This document shows positions 1-10,592 of a stretch of 64,000 bases of DNA, piece after piece (the stretch's first letter is position 1; every line of letters begins with the position of its first letter). The notes beneath the pieces were generated by a model. That model did no database searches. It was not told the DNA's origin and worked only from the letters and a program-made list of their open reading frames with translations. The position numbers were made by a program, and so were the translations under genes. Origin of the DNA: Cherax quadricarinatus (lineage: Eukaryota > Arthropoda > Malacostraca > Decapoda > Parastacidae); the NCBI RefSeq assembly GCF_038502225.1, contig NC_091368.1, forward strand, positions 21,453,485-21,517,484. Reading direction: 5' to 3'.

Positions 1-999
1 TTTCTTATGAAATGATAGAGAATCTTTTCCCGATTGTAAAGACACCAAAAAAACGAAATTTGATGGAAAACTGACGGAATTACGCTCTCGCGAAGTTAGC
101 GACTTCAGCGATATTTAAAAATCGGCAATTTCGCCCACTTTGAGCCCTATTTTCGGCTAATTCCGTTATTCCAGTCAACCAAACTCATAACTATTTCTTC
201 AGAACTCTATTTTTTCTACCGATTGAGCACAAGAAACTGCCCATTTACCGATTTCAACTACCCAATAATATGGTCAGAAATTTGCAATTTGGCCAATTTC
301 ACGAAAATTAAAAAATACGACAATTTCAAAATAAGGTCCAGAATGAACAATGCAGACATTCCTGGCTCTAAAATAAGATTTTCTTTGTTCATCAGTCATG
401 TCTCCAGGTCCCTGTGATATTACTCTTGCTTTTTATTTTGAAATTTTATTCAAACAAAAAATAGAAGATTTACTGTTATGCAGACTACTGCAATACTGTA
501 ATAATTGTAAAAATTACATCAACCCATTCATGACTGCGTATTAGAATGGCTATTTGGACATTTATTGGACAATGACATCATTTGTTTACTTTTGAACATT
601 GGCAAAAATCAAACATTTCCTGTACTTTGTGCTCCATTTCCAGGTTCTTTTTATAGTAAAATTAATCAAAATCACCTCCATTTCTATAATATAGTTTCCA
701 TTCTATCAAATGAGACCATGAAAACGAGAATACAACCACAAATACTATACGAAAATAGACCACAAAGTCGGCATTTTAATTAAAAAAAACGGTCGGAGTT
801 TTTTTTTTCTCATTATGCACTGCGTGCTCCAGGATTTTTTTTATGTGGTGCACACTGACCACACAGACCCATTCTCTCGCATGTGGGCCTACTAGCTTTC
901 TCCTGCCTGATTTGAAGCCGCTAGAATTTATGAGTATATATACGTCAAACACGGTACCTCACAAACGTATATATACGGCCGCGACAGTCAAAGGGTTAA
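1..999 (+). mobile_element. TTAA MITE copy 1 (piggyBac-derived), left end outside window
   Basis: This is the first of ten copies of a roughly 1 kb non-coding repeat. It ends in cagtcaaaggg followed by TTAA (996-999). Subterminal palindromes are at 933-944 (one base off) and 966-977 (CGTATATATACG). The same right-end sequence closes the autonomous piggyBac element at 47684-50615. The TTAA fuses straight into an RTE LINE, whose intact relatives read ...ggttgtTTAAtatatttatag at this point, so the MITE inserted at a TTAA inside that LINE. The short ORFs within it are not convincing genes. Confidence 0.85.
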
Positions 1000-2133
1000 T
1001 ATATTTATAGATGGGGTTGTAAGAGAAGTAAATGTGAGGGTCTTGGTAAGAGGCGTGGAGTTAAAAGATAAAGAATCACACATAAAGTGGGAGTTGTCAC
1101 AGTTGCTCTTTGCTGATGACACTGTGCTCTTGGGAGATTCTGAAGAGAAGTTGCAGAGATTGGTGGATGAATTTGGTAGGGTGTGCAAAAGAAGAAAATT
1201 GAAAGTGAATACAGGAAAGAGTAAGGTCATGAGGATAACAAAAAGATTAGGTGATGAAAGATTGGATATCAGATTGGAGGGAGAGAGTATGGAGGAGGTG
1301 AATGTATTCAGATATTTGGGAGTGGACATGTCAGCGGATGGGTCTATGAAAGATGAGGTAAATCATAGAATTGATGAGGGGAAAAGGGTGAGTGGTGCAC
1401 TTAGGAGTCTGTGGAGACAAAGAACTTTGTCCTTGGAGGCAAAGAGGGGAATGTATGAGAGTATAGTTTTACCAACGCTCTTATATGGGTGTGAAGCATG
1501 GGTGATGAATGTTGCAGCGAGGAGAAGGCTGGAGGCAGTGAAGATGTCATGTCTGAGAGCAATGTGTGGTGTGAATATAATGCAGATAATTCGTAGTTTG
1601 GAAGTTAGGAGGAGGTGCGGGATTACCAAAACTGTTGTCCAGAGGGCTGAGGAAGGGTTGTTGAGGTGGTTCGGACATGTGGAGAGAATGGAGCGAAACA
1701 GAATAACTTCAAGAGTGTATCAGTCTGTAGTGGAAGGAAGGCGGGGTAGGGGTCGGCCTAGGAAAGGTTGGAGGGAGGGGGTAAAGGAGGTTTTGTGTGC
1801 GAGGGGCTTGGACTTCCAGCAGGCATGCGTGAGCGTGTTTGATAGGAGTGAATGGAGACAAATGGTTTTTAATACTTGACGTGCTGTTGGAGTGTGAGCA
1901 AAGTAACATTTATGAAGGGGTTCAGGGAAACCGGTAGGCCGGACTTGAGTCCTGGAGATGGGAAGTACAGTGCCTGCACTCTGAAGGAGGGGTGTTAATG
2001 TTGCAGTTTAAAAACTGTAGTGTAAAGCACCCTTCTGGCAAGACAGTGATGGAGTGAATGATGGTGAAAGTTTTTCTTTTTCGGGCCACCCTGCCTTGGT
2101 GGGAATCGTCCAGTGTGATAATAAAAAAAAAAA
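1000..2133 (+). mobile_element. RTE-clade LINE, 3' part
   Basis: This is the 3' third of the LINE family found more completely at 37546-40246 and 51735-55325. It holds the end of the reverse transcriptase, a 3' UTR containing the family sequence gccaccctgccttggtggg, and an A-rich tail near 2133. The 5' part is separated by the MITE that inserted at the TTAA just before it, and would lie upstream of the window. Confidence 0.9.
1001..1879 (+). pseudogene. RTE LINE reverse transcriptase, C-terminal fragment
   Basis: The frame is open from the MITE junction to the stop at 1879 (about 292 codons). It begins just after motif B, at the IFIDGVV segment. It then contains the catalytic motif C (LLFADDTVLL), the following K-rich segment (LKVNTGKSKVMRI), the FRYLGVD motif and a C-terminal region with LLRWFGHVERM and GRPRKGW, as in RTE/BovB-type polyproteins. 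Endonuclease and RT motifs 1-B are missing, so no active protein can be made. The frame itself has no stops, which implies a recent copy. Confidence 0.85.
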
Positions 2134-2410
2134 TATAATAAATTTTTCCTGCCTTCAAATTTGGCATGATTGGCTTGAGATGCCTTCTCAGCATAGAATG
2201 GGTCCTAACACTCAGTGTGTGCAGTATTAAAAAAATCTGGGACCACTTAGTACCTTGTGGGAGTGCCAGTTAAATTGAGTTCCAGCTAGAACATAAGAAC
2301 ATAAGAACGCTAGAGCAAACAATGTGGCAAACACCAAGGATTCACTGAAGTAATGTCATATTAACACTCCTCTTTTAAGAGGAAAGTGATGTTAACCCCA
2401 AGTTTAGGGT
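2134..2410. other. Intergenic; degraded repeat ends
   Basis: No gene is seen. Around 2195-2250 there is a diverged piece resembling the palindrome-side end of the TTAA MITEs (gaatgggtc, gtgtgcagtat). At 2288-2310 the motif acataagaac occurs twice in tandem, like the 3' tail of the CR1 element at 59963. Confidence 0.4.
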
Positions 2411-2546
2411 CTGTCTATCTCTGTCTACCTCTGTCTATCTGTGTGTCTCTATCTGTGTCTCTATCTGTCTCTGTCTTTGTCTATCTGTCTCTGTATCTCT
2501 TTCAATCTCTCTCTCTCTTTCTATCTGTCTGTCTATCTCTGTCTCA
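2411..2546. repeat. (TCTGTC/TCTATC)n microsatellite
   Basis: An imperfect hexamer/tetramer pyrimidine tract built from tctgtc, tctatc and tctctg. The Ser/Leu/Val-rich ORFs that run through it are low-complexity artefacts. Confidence 0.9.
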
Positions 2547-2551
2547 CAGGT

Positions 2552-3537
2552 ATTTTATTTATTTATTTATCTATTATTAGTTTCAACATCATACAGAGAA
2601 GTACAAAGAATACAATTTTTAAAGTGCAACATGCCAAAGCCCCTTGTATGCAGAGCATTATGGGTAGGCTTAAAATTAACTTAAGATTAACTAAGCAATG
2701 ATATATTCAGTGGTACAAAAATTATTGTAAACAGATAACAATTTAACACAAATGAGTATTACAAAGACAGGTCATATGGTCATTTACTGTGATGCTGAGC
2801 AATCAGTAGAATGGAGTATTCTGTTGGGTAATGAAGCTAAATAGTAACAAAGTTTGATTGGGTCACAGGATGACATTTATGAGATACAATAATGAGAAAC
2901 ATTTATGAGATACAATTTATGAGATTCAATTATTCAGTATTTATTTAGTTGTGGGTGAGTAAGTGATTTTTGAGAAGAGACTTGAATTTATAAACAGACA
3001 GTGTTTCTTTTATATTCACAGGTAATGAATTCCAGATTTTAGGGCCTTTTATGTGCATTGAGTTTTTGCATAGCGTGAGATGGACACGAGGAACATCAAA
3101 GAGTGATCTGTGCCTTGTGTTATGGTCATGTGTTCTGTTGAGGTTGGTAAGGAGATATTTAAGGGGATGGTTTATATCAGTTAAGTGTTCTATGTATGTA
3201 GTAGGTGCAGTAATAAGTATGGATGTTTTGTATGGTGAGTAGGTTTAGAGTTTTGAATATTGGTGGAGTGTGTTGCCTGTAGTGGGAATTTATCATTCTG
3301 ACTGCAGCCTTTTGTTGGGTAATTAGTGGTCTGAGGTGGTTTATTGTTGTTGAGCCCCTTGCACAAATTCCATAGGTGAGATAGGGGTAAATAGTGAGTG
3401 ATATAGGGCCAGGAGGGCTGACTGTGGAACATAGTACCGTATCTTCAATAGTATACCTACGGTCTTGGAAATTTTTTTGGAAATTTGTTGTATATGTGTT
3501 TGAAATTTGAGTCTATTATCAAAGTGGATTCCTAAGG
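2552..3537 (-). mobile_element. CR1/Jockey-superfamily LINE (same family as 42541-44855), 5'-truncated
   Basis: Read on the minus strand this matches the 3' kilobase of the LINE at 42541-44855, including the (TTTA)n tail at 2552-2575, the 3' UTR and the end of the ORF. The ORF part has several frameshifts. Residues recognisable at 3341-3537 (LGIHFDNRLKF, ISKKISKTVGIL) belong to the post-RT region. Homology stops at about 3537, a typical 5' truncation. Confidence 0.85.
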
Positions 3538-3927
3538 TACACATAAATACAAGTATACATAGTGTAAATTACCTAGGATAACCCAAAAAATCCAGACAAA
3601 GTGCTATACTCTGCTTGAAGATGTGAGTAAATGTGACAACGCAGTCTTGTGGCTCTCTCTGAGACAGAGAGCTAGACAGATAGACAGGGAGCTTGACACA
3701 GACAAATACAGACATGTTTTTGTACCAGCAAAAAACAAAGTGAGGGCAATGCTCATCAAATATCACCTCTAATCTTTTCTTATCAGCTGCACCCTCCCCC
3801 ACCCTCGTGTATGCTCATCAAACTTCAGCTCTTATCAGTTATCTCATCTTATGTCACTGTCAGGGGTGGACTTTGTTTTTCATGCTTCAAGGGTACTTAT
3901 TATTACCTATTATTATTATTACGTATT
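3538..3927. other. Intergenic, no gene seen
   Basis: It contains a short match to the SINE/Tigger-associated sequence cctaggataaccca near 3570 and a run of agacaga-type repeats at 3658-3715. Nothing codes convincingly. Confidence 0.5.
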
Positions 3928-4326
3928 ATCCTCCTCCTCCTCCTCTTCCTCCTCCTCCTCCTCTTTGTCTTCTCCTCCTCCTTTTCCTCTTCCTCCTCCT
4001 CCTCCTCCTCCTCTTCCTCCTCCTCTTCCACCTCCTCTTCCTCCACCTCCTCTTCCTCCACCTCCTCTTCGTCTTCTCCTCCTCTTCATCTTCTTCTCCT
4101 CCTCTTCATCTTCTCCTCCTCCTCTTCATCTTCTCCTCTTCTCCTCCTCCTCCTCTTCTCCTCCTCTTCTCCTCCTCCTCCTCCTCTTCTCCTCCTCCTC
4201 CTTTTCTCCTCCTCCTCCTCCTCCCTCTTCTCTTCCTCCTCCCTCTTCTCCTCCTCCTCCTCCCTCTTCTCCTCCTTCCTCTTCTCCTCCTTCCTCTTCT
4301 CCTCCTTCCTCCTCTTCTCCTCCTCC
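3928..4326. repeat. (TCC/TTC)n homopyrimidine tract, about 400 bp
   Basis: Almost every base is C or T, arranged as tcc and ttc triplets. All three forward frames and the reverse frames stay open only because of composition (Leu/Ser/Pro or Arg/Glu/Gly-rich translations). These ORFs are not genes. Confidence 0.95.
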
Positions 4327-4784
4327 TTATTATATACTTCCACATATCCAAAACATTGCTGGGACATATAAATACTTTGTAGATATTCCAAGACAATAGT
4401 AAATGGCTAAGGCAGGTGTAAATGTCCACCTGTGACAATTTGAGTACAATTTCAGCACCTAATACTAGTGCCAGAACAAAGATTGGTTATAAAATGACAA
4501 GAACTACTACAAATTGTAATTATCAGAACATAAAAATTACATAAAATAATACGAAAAATAGAAAAAAGGTATATCGGCAACACTTCTGCAAGTGGCAGGA
4601 CTCGATGTTGCTGTCACAGGAGCATCCAGTGCCAACTTCTCGGCCTCATATCTTGGTAAGTACTGACCCTAAAATTTTTTTTTATTCTAAAATACTTAAA
4701 AAAATTGTGCTCTTTTTTCTATAAAAAAAAAATCAAAATATTCAGGGAGCTGTGCGAGTGAATGTATATATACGTTTGGACCAT
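4327..4784. other. Intergenic; one exon-like segment with splice donor
   Basis: No ORF is recognised. A segment at about 4575-4658 reads without stops in one frame and ends in a good splice-donor match (cttg|gtaagta). No partner exon could be identified, so it is only noted. Confidence 0.3.
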
Positions 4785-5812
4785 TTAACCCTTTCAGGGT
4801 TTTTGACGTACTAGTACTCCTAAATTCTAGCGCCCTCAAATCTAGTGAGAGAAAGCTGGTAGGCCTACATATGAAAGAATGGGTCTATGTGGTCAGTGTG
4901 CGCAGTATAAAAAAAAATCCTGCAGCACACAGTGGGTAAGGAAAAAAAAACTGTGTTTTTTGATTAAAACAGTAACTTTGCACTGTATTTTCGTATGGTA
5001 TTTATTGTTGTATTCTAGTTTTCTTGGTCTCATTTTATAGAATGGAAGACATATTACAGAAATTGAGATGATTTTGACTGGTTTTACAATGAAAAGTACC
5101 TTGAAATTGAGCTCAAAGTAGCAGAAATGCTCGATTTCTACCAAAGTTCAAAAGTAAACAAATCATGCCAAGCATCCAATACATGTCAACTGGCGAGTCT
5201 AATATTCTTTCACAAGTGCGCTGATATTATTTACACCATTTCTACACTAATGCAGTAGTCTGCATAACAGTAAATCTTCTGTTTTTTGTGAGAATAAAAA
5301 TTCAAAGTGGAAAGCAAAAGAATGTAAGAGGGGCATGGAGACGTGATTAATGAACAGAGGAAATGTTATTTTAGTGCCAGGAATGTCTTTCTTGTTTATT
5401 CTGGACCCTATTCCGAAATTGGCATCTTTTGAAATTTGTGTGAAATTGGCAAAATTGCTAAATTCTGACCACTTTATTGGATAGTTGAAATAGGTAAATG
5501 GGTAGTTTCTTGTACTCAATCGATAGAAAAAATGGAGTTCTAGCGAAATAGTTATGATTTTTGTCGACTAGTACACTGGAATTGCCCGAAAATAGGGCTT
5601 AAAGTGGGCAAAATCACCGATGCATAAACATCATCAAGACTGCTAACTTCGTGAGAGCATAATTCTGTAAGTTTTCCATCAAATTTCATACTTTTGGTGT
5701 CATTATGATCGGGGAAAGATTCTCTATCTTTTCATAAGAAAAATTTTTTTTTTTTTAAATTTGGTGACCGTGAGAAGTCTCTGAGAGGGTCTGGCGACCC
5801 TGAAAGGGTTAA
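4785..5812 (-). mobile_element. TTAA MITE copy 2
   Basis: Flanked by TTAA at 4785-4788 and 5809-5812. The left terminus is ccctttcaggg; the right terminus is ccctgaaaggg, its inverted repeat. The palindrome-bearing end is on the left and keeps one palindrome (CGTACTAGTACT). The inner 800 bp match the other MITE copies and carry no transposase sequence. Confidence 0.9.
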
Positions 5813-5968
5813 GGGTTAAGCCCCTAGGCTCCCATTTTGTGCATGACAATACTCAAGTGCAACATAAAAGGAAATCATTGACCATTGATAAATAACAAAA
5901 AGGCACAATACCGTGACTGGAACGATACACAAATAACCCGCAAATAAAAGACAGAAGCTTACGACGAC

Positions 5969-6232
5969 GTTTCGGTCCGACTTGGACCATTGACAAAGTC
6001 ACACTAACAGAGGAGGAGCAGGACGGCTATATATAGGCAGGAAGAGGTGGAGGTAGTAGTAGTGGTAGTAGTAGTAGTAGTACAAGAATTGTATATAATA
6101 CCGACAGGATGAAATGACACATGCACAACACCCGGGCATCCCCACCGTAGACGTTTCGCCATCCGGCCAGCCACTGGATGGCGAAACGTCCACAACAAAG
6201 ACAACCAGACGCCGCACATGTGTCTAATTTCA
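5969..6232 (-). other. Hammerhead-like hairpin sequences of the Penelope terminal repeat
   Basis: On the minus strand ggtccaagtcggacc forms a hairpin directly followed by GAAACGTCGTCG (5969-5995). At about 6160-6190, ccatcc and ggatgg arms are flanked by GAAACGT on each strand, because two copies of the segment meet head to head (roughly 6100-6235). Stem II plus GAAA is the 3' half of a hammerhead core. The CUGAUGA box expected before stem II is not intact here, so self-cleavage is doubtful. Confidence 0.45.
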
Positions 6233-6477
6233 TCAGAGATGTAGTAGAAGAAGAAGAGGTAGTAGTAGTGGTAGTGGTAGAAGTGGGAAATAAGGAAGAC
6301 GAGCCAGTCAAATACAAAGGAAGGGGAGCACTGCAAGAGAGCTAGAAACCCACAGAGGGAGAGCAAGCGCACCGAGGTGCGTGAAAGGGGAAGTGGTGAA
6401 ATAAAATAAAGAAGGAACAGAAACACGAGACAGGAGAGAGAAAGACAACCCAGAGGAGAAAAGGAGAGAGGAAAGGG

Positions 6478-6520
6478 GAAGAGGAAGAAGAAAAAGAAGA
6501 AGAAGAAGAAGAAGAAAAAA
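6478..6520. repeat. (GAA)n microsatellite
   Basis: A purine-only tract of gaa/aag triplets inside the Penelope-like element, just downstream of its endonuclease fragment in the minus-strand sense. Confidence 0.85.
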
Positions 6521-6527
6521 TGAGGAT

Positions 6528-6785
6528 TCAGGTTAAGTCACGGGTGTTCTGAAGTTTGGAGCATTTTACAATGTAGTGGGAGAGGAAGGCATCTACAGAG
6601 ACGAAGCCAGGGCTAAGGTTCATACAAGGAAAGTTGTGTATAAGAGAGGATTCAACTAAACGGCGACTGTTCGAGTTGGAAGTAGGGAAGACAGTTTTAG
6701 CAGAAGACCAGTCAATAGGATGGCTATGATCTCTGACGTGACAGAAAAGAGCATTGTTAGTGTCGGCAAGCCTAACACTTGGCAT
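6528..6785 (-). pseudogene. Penelope-like GIY-YIG endonuclease, C-terminal fragment
   Basis: An 85-residue frame. It matches the region after the GIY-YIG core in Penelope-like polyproteins: NNALFCHVRDHSHPIDW, then RRLVESSLIH, then a short tail. The H-x-HPIDW segment and the conserved glutamate in RRLVES are present. The GIY-YIG motif itself and the whole reverse transcriptase lie beyond the recognisable sequence and are missing, so this is a remnant. Family assignment is by motif memory; no close alternative fits. Confidence 0.7.
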
Positions 6786-6848
6786 TATAAAGCATTCTGT
6801 AAAGCATGAGAAGGGTACTGAAGCTGCACATGTTACAGCATTAACAGG

Positions 6849-7017
6849 TTGACCATTTCAACTATTATTGAGGATAATGATTGTATCTTGCCACATATTA
6901 AAGGTTCTGCACTGATGCATTCAATAATAATTTCCAAGAAGCACACTGGTTTGATAAGGAAATGGAAAAATCAGTTGTTGATATGGATAAATGACCAATG
7001 TCACCATAACGTGCCTC
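6849..7017 (+). pseudogene. Possible Tigger/CENP-B-type transposase N-terminal fragment
   Basis: A frame of about 56 residues, cut off by MITE insertion at TTAA 7018. It contains HIKGSALMHS, KKHTGLIRKWKNQLLIWINDQ and a short hydrophobic end. The 'LLIWINDQ' segment resembles the LL-x-W-x-x-Q stretch in the CENP-B-type domain of Tigger transposases. No start or catalytic part is visible. The assignment is weak and it may be an unrelated transposon protein. Confidence 0.3.
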
Positions 7018-8064
7018 TTAACCGTTTGACTGTCGTAAGCCCCTCTCTGAAACTCATTTTATGTTGAAAAATTTTTGTAAAAAAAAAAATTATTTTTTCT
7101 TATGAAATGATAGAGAATCTTTCTTTTCCCAATGGTAATGACACCAAAAGTACGAAATTTGGTTGAAAACTCGCAGAATTATGCTACCGCAAAGTTAGCG
7201 ATCTCGGCGACATATACGCATCGGCGATTTTGCCGAATTTGAGCCCTAATTTTGGCCAATTCCATTGTTCCAGTCAACCAAACTCATAGCTATTTCTTTA
7301 GAACTCTATTCTTTCTATCAGCTGAGTACAAGAAACTGCCCATTTGCCAAATTGAACTACCCAATAAAGTGGCCAGAAATTGGCAATTTGGCCAATTTCA
7401 CGCAAATTTAGAAAATGCCAATTTCAAAATAGGGTCCAGAATAAACAATGCAGACATCCTTGGCACTAAAATAACATATCCTCTGTTCATTAGTTACGTC
7501 TCTAGGCCCCCTCTTACATTACTCTTGCTTTCTATTTTGATTTATTATTCACACAAAAAATAGAAGATTTACTGTTATGCAGACTACTGCATTATTGTTA
7601 AAATGGTATAAATAATATCAGTGCACTAATGAAAGAATATTAGACTCCCCAGTTGACGTGTATTGGACGTGTGGTGTGATTTGCTTACTCTTGAACATTG
7701 GTAAAAATTGAACATTTCTGCTACTTTGAGCTCAATTTCAAGGTCATTTTCATCGTGAAACTAATCAAAATCATCTCTATTTATGTAACATGTTTTCCAT
7801 TCTATCAAATGAGACCAAGAAATCGAGAATACGACAATAAATACTGTATGGAAATACACCTCAAAGTCGGTGTTTTAATCCAAGAACACGGTCGGAGTTT
7901 TTTTCCTCATTATGCACTGCGTGGTGCAGGATCTTTTTTATACAGAGCACCCTGACCACACGGACACATTCTCTCGCATGTGGGCCTACCAGCTTTCTCC
8001 TGCTTGATTTGAAGCCGCTAGAATTAGAGAGTATATATATGTCTGAAACACTGGCTCGTTAGAC
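7018..8064 (+). mobile_element. TTAA MITE copy 3, right end degraded
   Basis: Starts at TTAA 7018-7021 with ccgtttgactgtcg. The interior matches the family. The right end is recognisable to about 8064 (ctagaattagagagtatatata) but lacks the terminal repeat and TTAA. It directly abuts the Tigger terminus at 8068. Confidence 0.8.
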
Positions 8065-8090
8065 ATACAGTGGACCCCCGCCTTATGATA

Positions 8091-9154
8091 TTAACCCTTT
8101 CAAGGTTTCGGCCGTACTAGTACGTCTTACGCGCAGGGGTTTTTGACATACTAGTACGCATAAATTCTAGCACCGTCAAATCTAGTGAGAGAAAGCTGGT
8201 AGGCCTACATATGAAAGAATGGATCTATGTGGTCATTGTGGGCAGTATAAAAAAAATCCTGCAGCACACAATGCGTAATGAGAAAAAAAAAACTTTGACC
8301 ATGTTTTTGAATTAAAACAGCGACTTTGCACTGAATTTTCATATGTTATTTATGGTTGCATTCTAGTTTTCCTGGTCTCATTTTATAGAATGGAAGACAT
8401 ATTACAGAAATTGAGATGATTTTGACTGATTTTACAATGAAAAGTACCTTGAAATTGAGCTCAAAGTAGCAGAAATGTTCGATTTTTACCAAAGTTCAAA
8501 AGTAAACAAATCATGCCAAGCGTCCAATACACGTCAATTGGCGAGTCTAATATTCTTTCACAAGTGCGCTGATATTATTTATACCATTTCTACACTAATG
8601 CAGTAGTCTGCATAACGGTAAATCTTCTATTTTTTTGTGAGAATAAAAATTCAAAGTGGAAAGCAAAAGAATGTAAGAGGGGTGTGGGAACATGACTAAT
8701 GAACAGAGGCAATGTTATTTTAGTGCCAGGAATGTCTTTCTTGTTTATTCTGGAATCTATTCGGAAATTTGTCAAATTGGCAAAATTGCTAAATTCTGAC
8801 CACTGTATTGGATAGTTGAAATTAGTAAATGGATGTTTTCTTGTACTCATTCGATAGAAAAAATGGAGTTCTAGCGAAATAGTTATGATTTTTGTCGACT
8901 AGTACACTGGAATTGGCCGAAAATAGGGCTCAAAGTGGGTAAAATCGCTGATGCGTAAACATTGTCGAGACTGCTAACTTCGCGAGAGCATATTTCTGTA
9001 AGTTTTCCATCAAATTTCATACTTTTGGTGTCATTATAATAGGGAAAAGATTCTCTATCTTTTCATAAGATAAATTTTTTTTTTTTTTTTTTTGAAATTT
9101 GGCCGACCCTGTGAATAAGTCTCTGAGAGGGCCTGCCGACCCCCAAAGGGTTAA
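8091..9154 (-). mobile_element. TTAA MITE copy 4
   Basis: TTAA at 8091-8094 and 9151-9154. Termini are ccctttcaagg and cccaaaggg. The left end carries CGTACTAGTACG at about 8129 and a one-off copy 34 bp further in. It is inserted in the Tigger that starts at 8068. Confidence 0.9.
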
Positions 9155-9327
9155 TCTATTCCTCAGAGCTCATCGTAAGCCGAAATTTTTGTTAGCCAAA
9201 TTAATTTTCCCCATAAGAAATAATGGAAATCAAATTAATTCGTGCAAGACACCCAAAAGTCTGAAAAAAAAAATCACCACATGAAATATTAATTTTAATA
9301 CACACAAACTTAAGAAGACATGCACAA

Positions 9328-10346
9328 TTAACCCTTTGACTGTCGAGGTCGTATATACATATATGTCTTACGAAGTACCGTGTTTGATGTATATACTCAT
9401 AAATTCTAGCGGCTTCAAATCAAGCAGGAGAAAGCTGGTAGGCCCACATGTGAGAGAATGGGTCTGTGTGGTCAGTGTGCACCATATAAAAAAAATCCTG
9501 GAGCATGCAGTGCATAATGAGAAAAAAAAACTCGGACCGTTTTTTTTTTAATTAAAATGCTGACTTTGTGGTCTATTTTCGTATAGTATTTATGGTTGTA
9601 TTCTCGTTTTCTTGGTCTCATTTGATAGAATGGAAAACATAGAAATAAAGGTGATTTTGATTGATTTTACTATAAAAAGAACCTGAAAATGGAGCTCAAA
9701 TTAGGAAAAATGTTTGATTTTTGCTGATGTTCAAAAGTAAACAAATGATCTCATTGTCCAATAAATGTCCAACTAGCCATTCTAATATGCAGTCATGAAT
9801 GGGTTGATGTTATTTATACAATTATTACAGTATTGCAGTAGTCTGCATAACAGTAAATCTTCTATTTTTTGTTTGACTGATGAACAAAGAAAATGTTATT
9901 TTAGAGCCAAGAATGTCTGCATTGTTCATTCTGGACCTTATTTTGAAATTGTCATATTTTTTAATTTTTGTGAAATTGGCCAAATTGCAAATTTCTTACC
10001 ATGTTATTGGGTAGTTGAAATTGGTAAATGGGCAGTTTCTTGTACTCAATCGATAGAAAAAATGGAGTTCTAAAGAAATAGCCATGAGTTTGATCGACTG
10101 GAACAATGGAATTAACCGAAAATAGGGCTCAATGTGGGCGAAATCGCTGATTTGTAAATATTGCCGAGGTCGCTAACTTCGCGAGAGCGTAATTCCGTAA
10201 GTTTTCCATCAAATTTTGTGTTTTTGGTGTCATTACAATCGGGAAAAGATTCTCTATCATTTCATATGAAAAAATAATTTTTGTTTGAAATTTTGCGACA
10301 CCAGGAGACACTTCAGGATTGGGGGTTGCGACAGTCAAGGGGTTAA
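9328..10346 (-). mobile_element. TTAA MITE copy 5
   Basis: TTAA at 9328-9331 and 10343-10346, with termini ccctttgactgtcg and cgacagtcaagggg. It belongs to the 'gactgtcg' subfamily. Its palindromes are decayed (gtatatacatatatg). It is the second MITE in the same Tigger. Confidence 0.9.
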
Positions 10347-10435
10347 TATTCTACTAAGAATAGAATACATGACACTTACCTTTATTGAAGATCTGGTGAT
10401 GATTGATGGGATGGGAGGAGGGGAGAGTGTGGAAG

Positions 10436-10592
10436 TTATTGTTTAGAAGAGGAATCCCCTTCCATTAGGACTTGAGGTGTCAAGTCCTTTTCCAGGGTTA
10501 CTTCCCTTCTTTTAATGCCACTAGGACCAGCTTGAGAGTCACTGGACCTCTGTTGCACAACAAATCCATAGAGCTCTGTACCTCCCATTCCT
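10436..10592 (-). pseudogene. Tigger transposase C-terminal fragment
   Basis: About 52 residues. The stretch DSQAGPSGIKRREVTLEK, ending in VLMEGDSSS, aligns with the C-terminus of the Tigger transposase at 45344-47113 (TQAGPSGIKKQRREVTPEK). The open frame runs on artificially into MITE copy 6. Catalytic parts are missing. Confidence 0.75.

Larger units (their letters stand above)
5930..6790 (-). mobile_element. Penelope-like element, 3' part with terminal repeat sequence
   Basis: The minus strand first encodes a GIY-YIG endonuclease tail (6528-6785). It then runs through a (TTC)n tract and other simple repeats into a terminal segment (about 5960-6235). That segment holds two hairpins followed by GAAAC, resembling the hammerhead-bearing terminal repeats known from Penelope-like retroelements. 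The reverse transcriptase part is absent. Element limits are approximate. Confidence 0.65.
8068..10592 (-). mobile_element. Tigger element interrupted by two TTAA MITEs
   Basis: Pieces 8068-8090 (terminus cagtggacccccgcc), 9155-9327 and 10347-10592 read as one Tigger relative once copies 4 and 5 are removed. The first two pieces match the terminal region of the Tiggers at 24709 and 30650 (cataagaaataatgg, gtgcaagacaccc). The third encodes the transposase C-terminus. Copy 6 truncates it at 10593. No second terminus was found. Confidence 0.7.

Noticed and set aside
3807..4438. Overlapping ORFs of 100-191 residues on both strands (Leu/Ser/Pro-rich; Arg/Glu-rich)
   Set aside because: They are produced by the TCC/TTC tract, which contains no stop in any frame. 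No domain, no start context.
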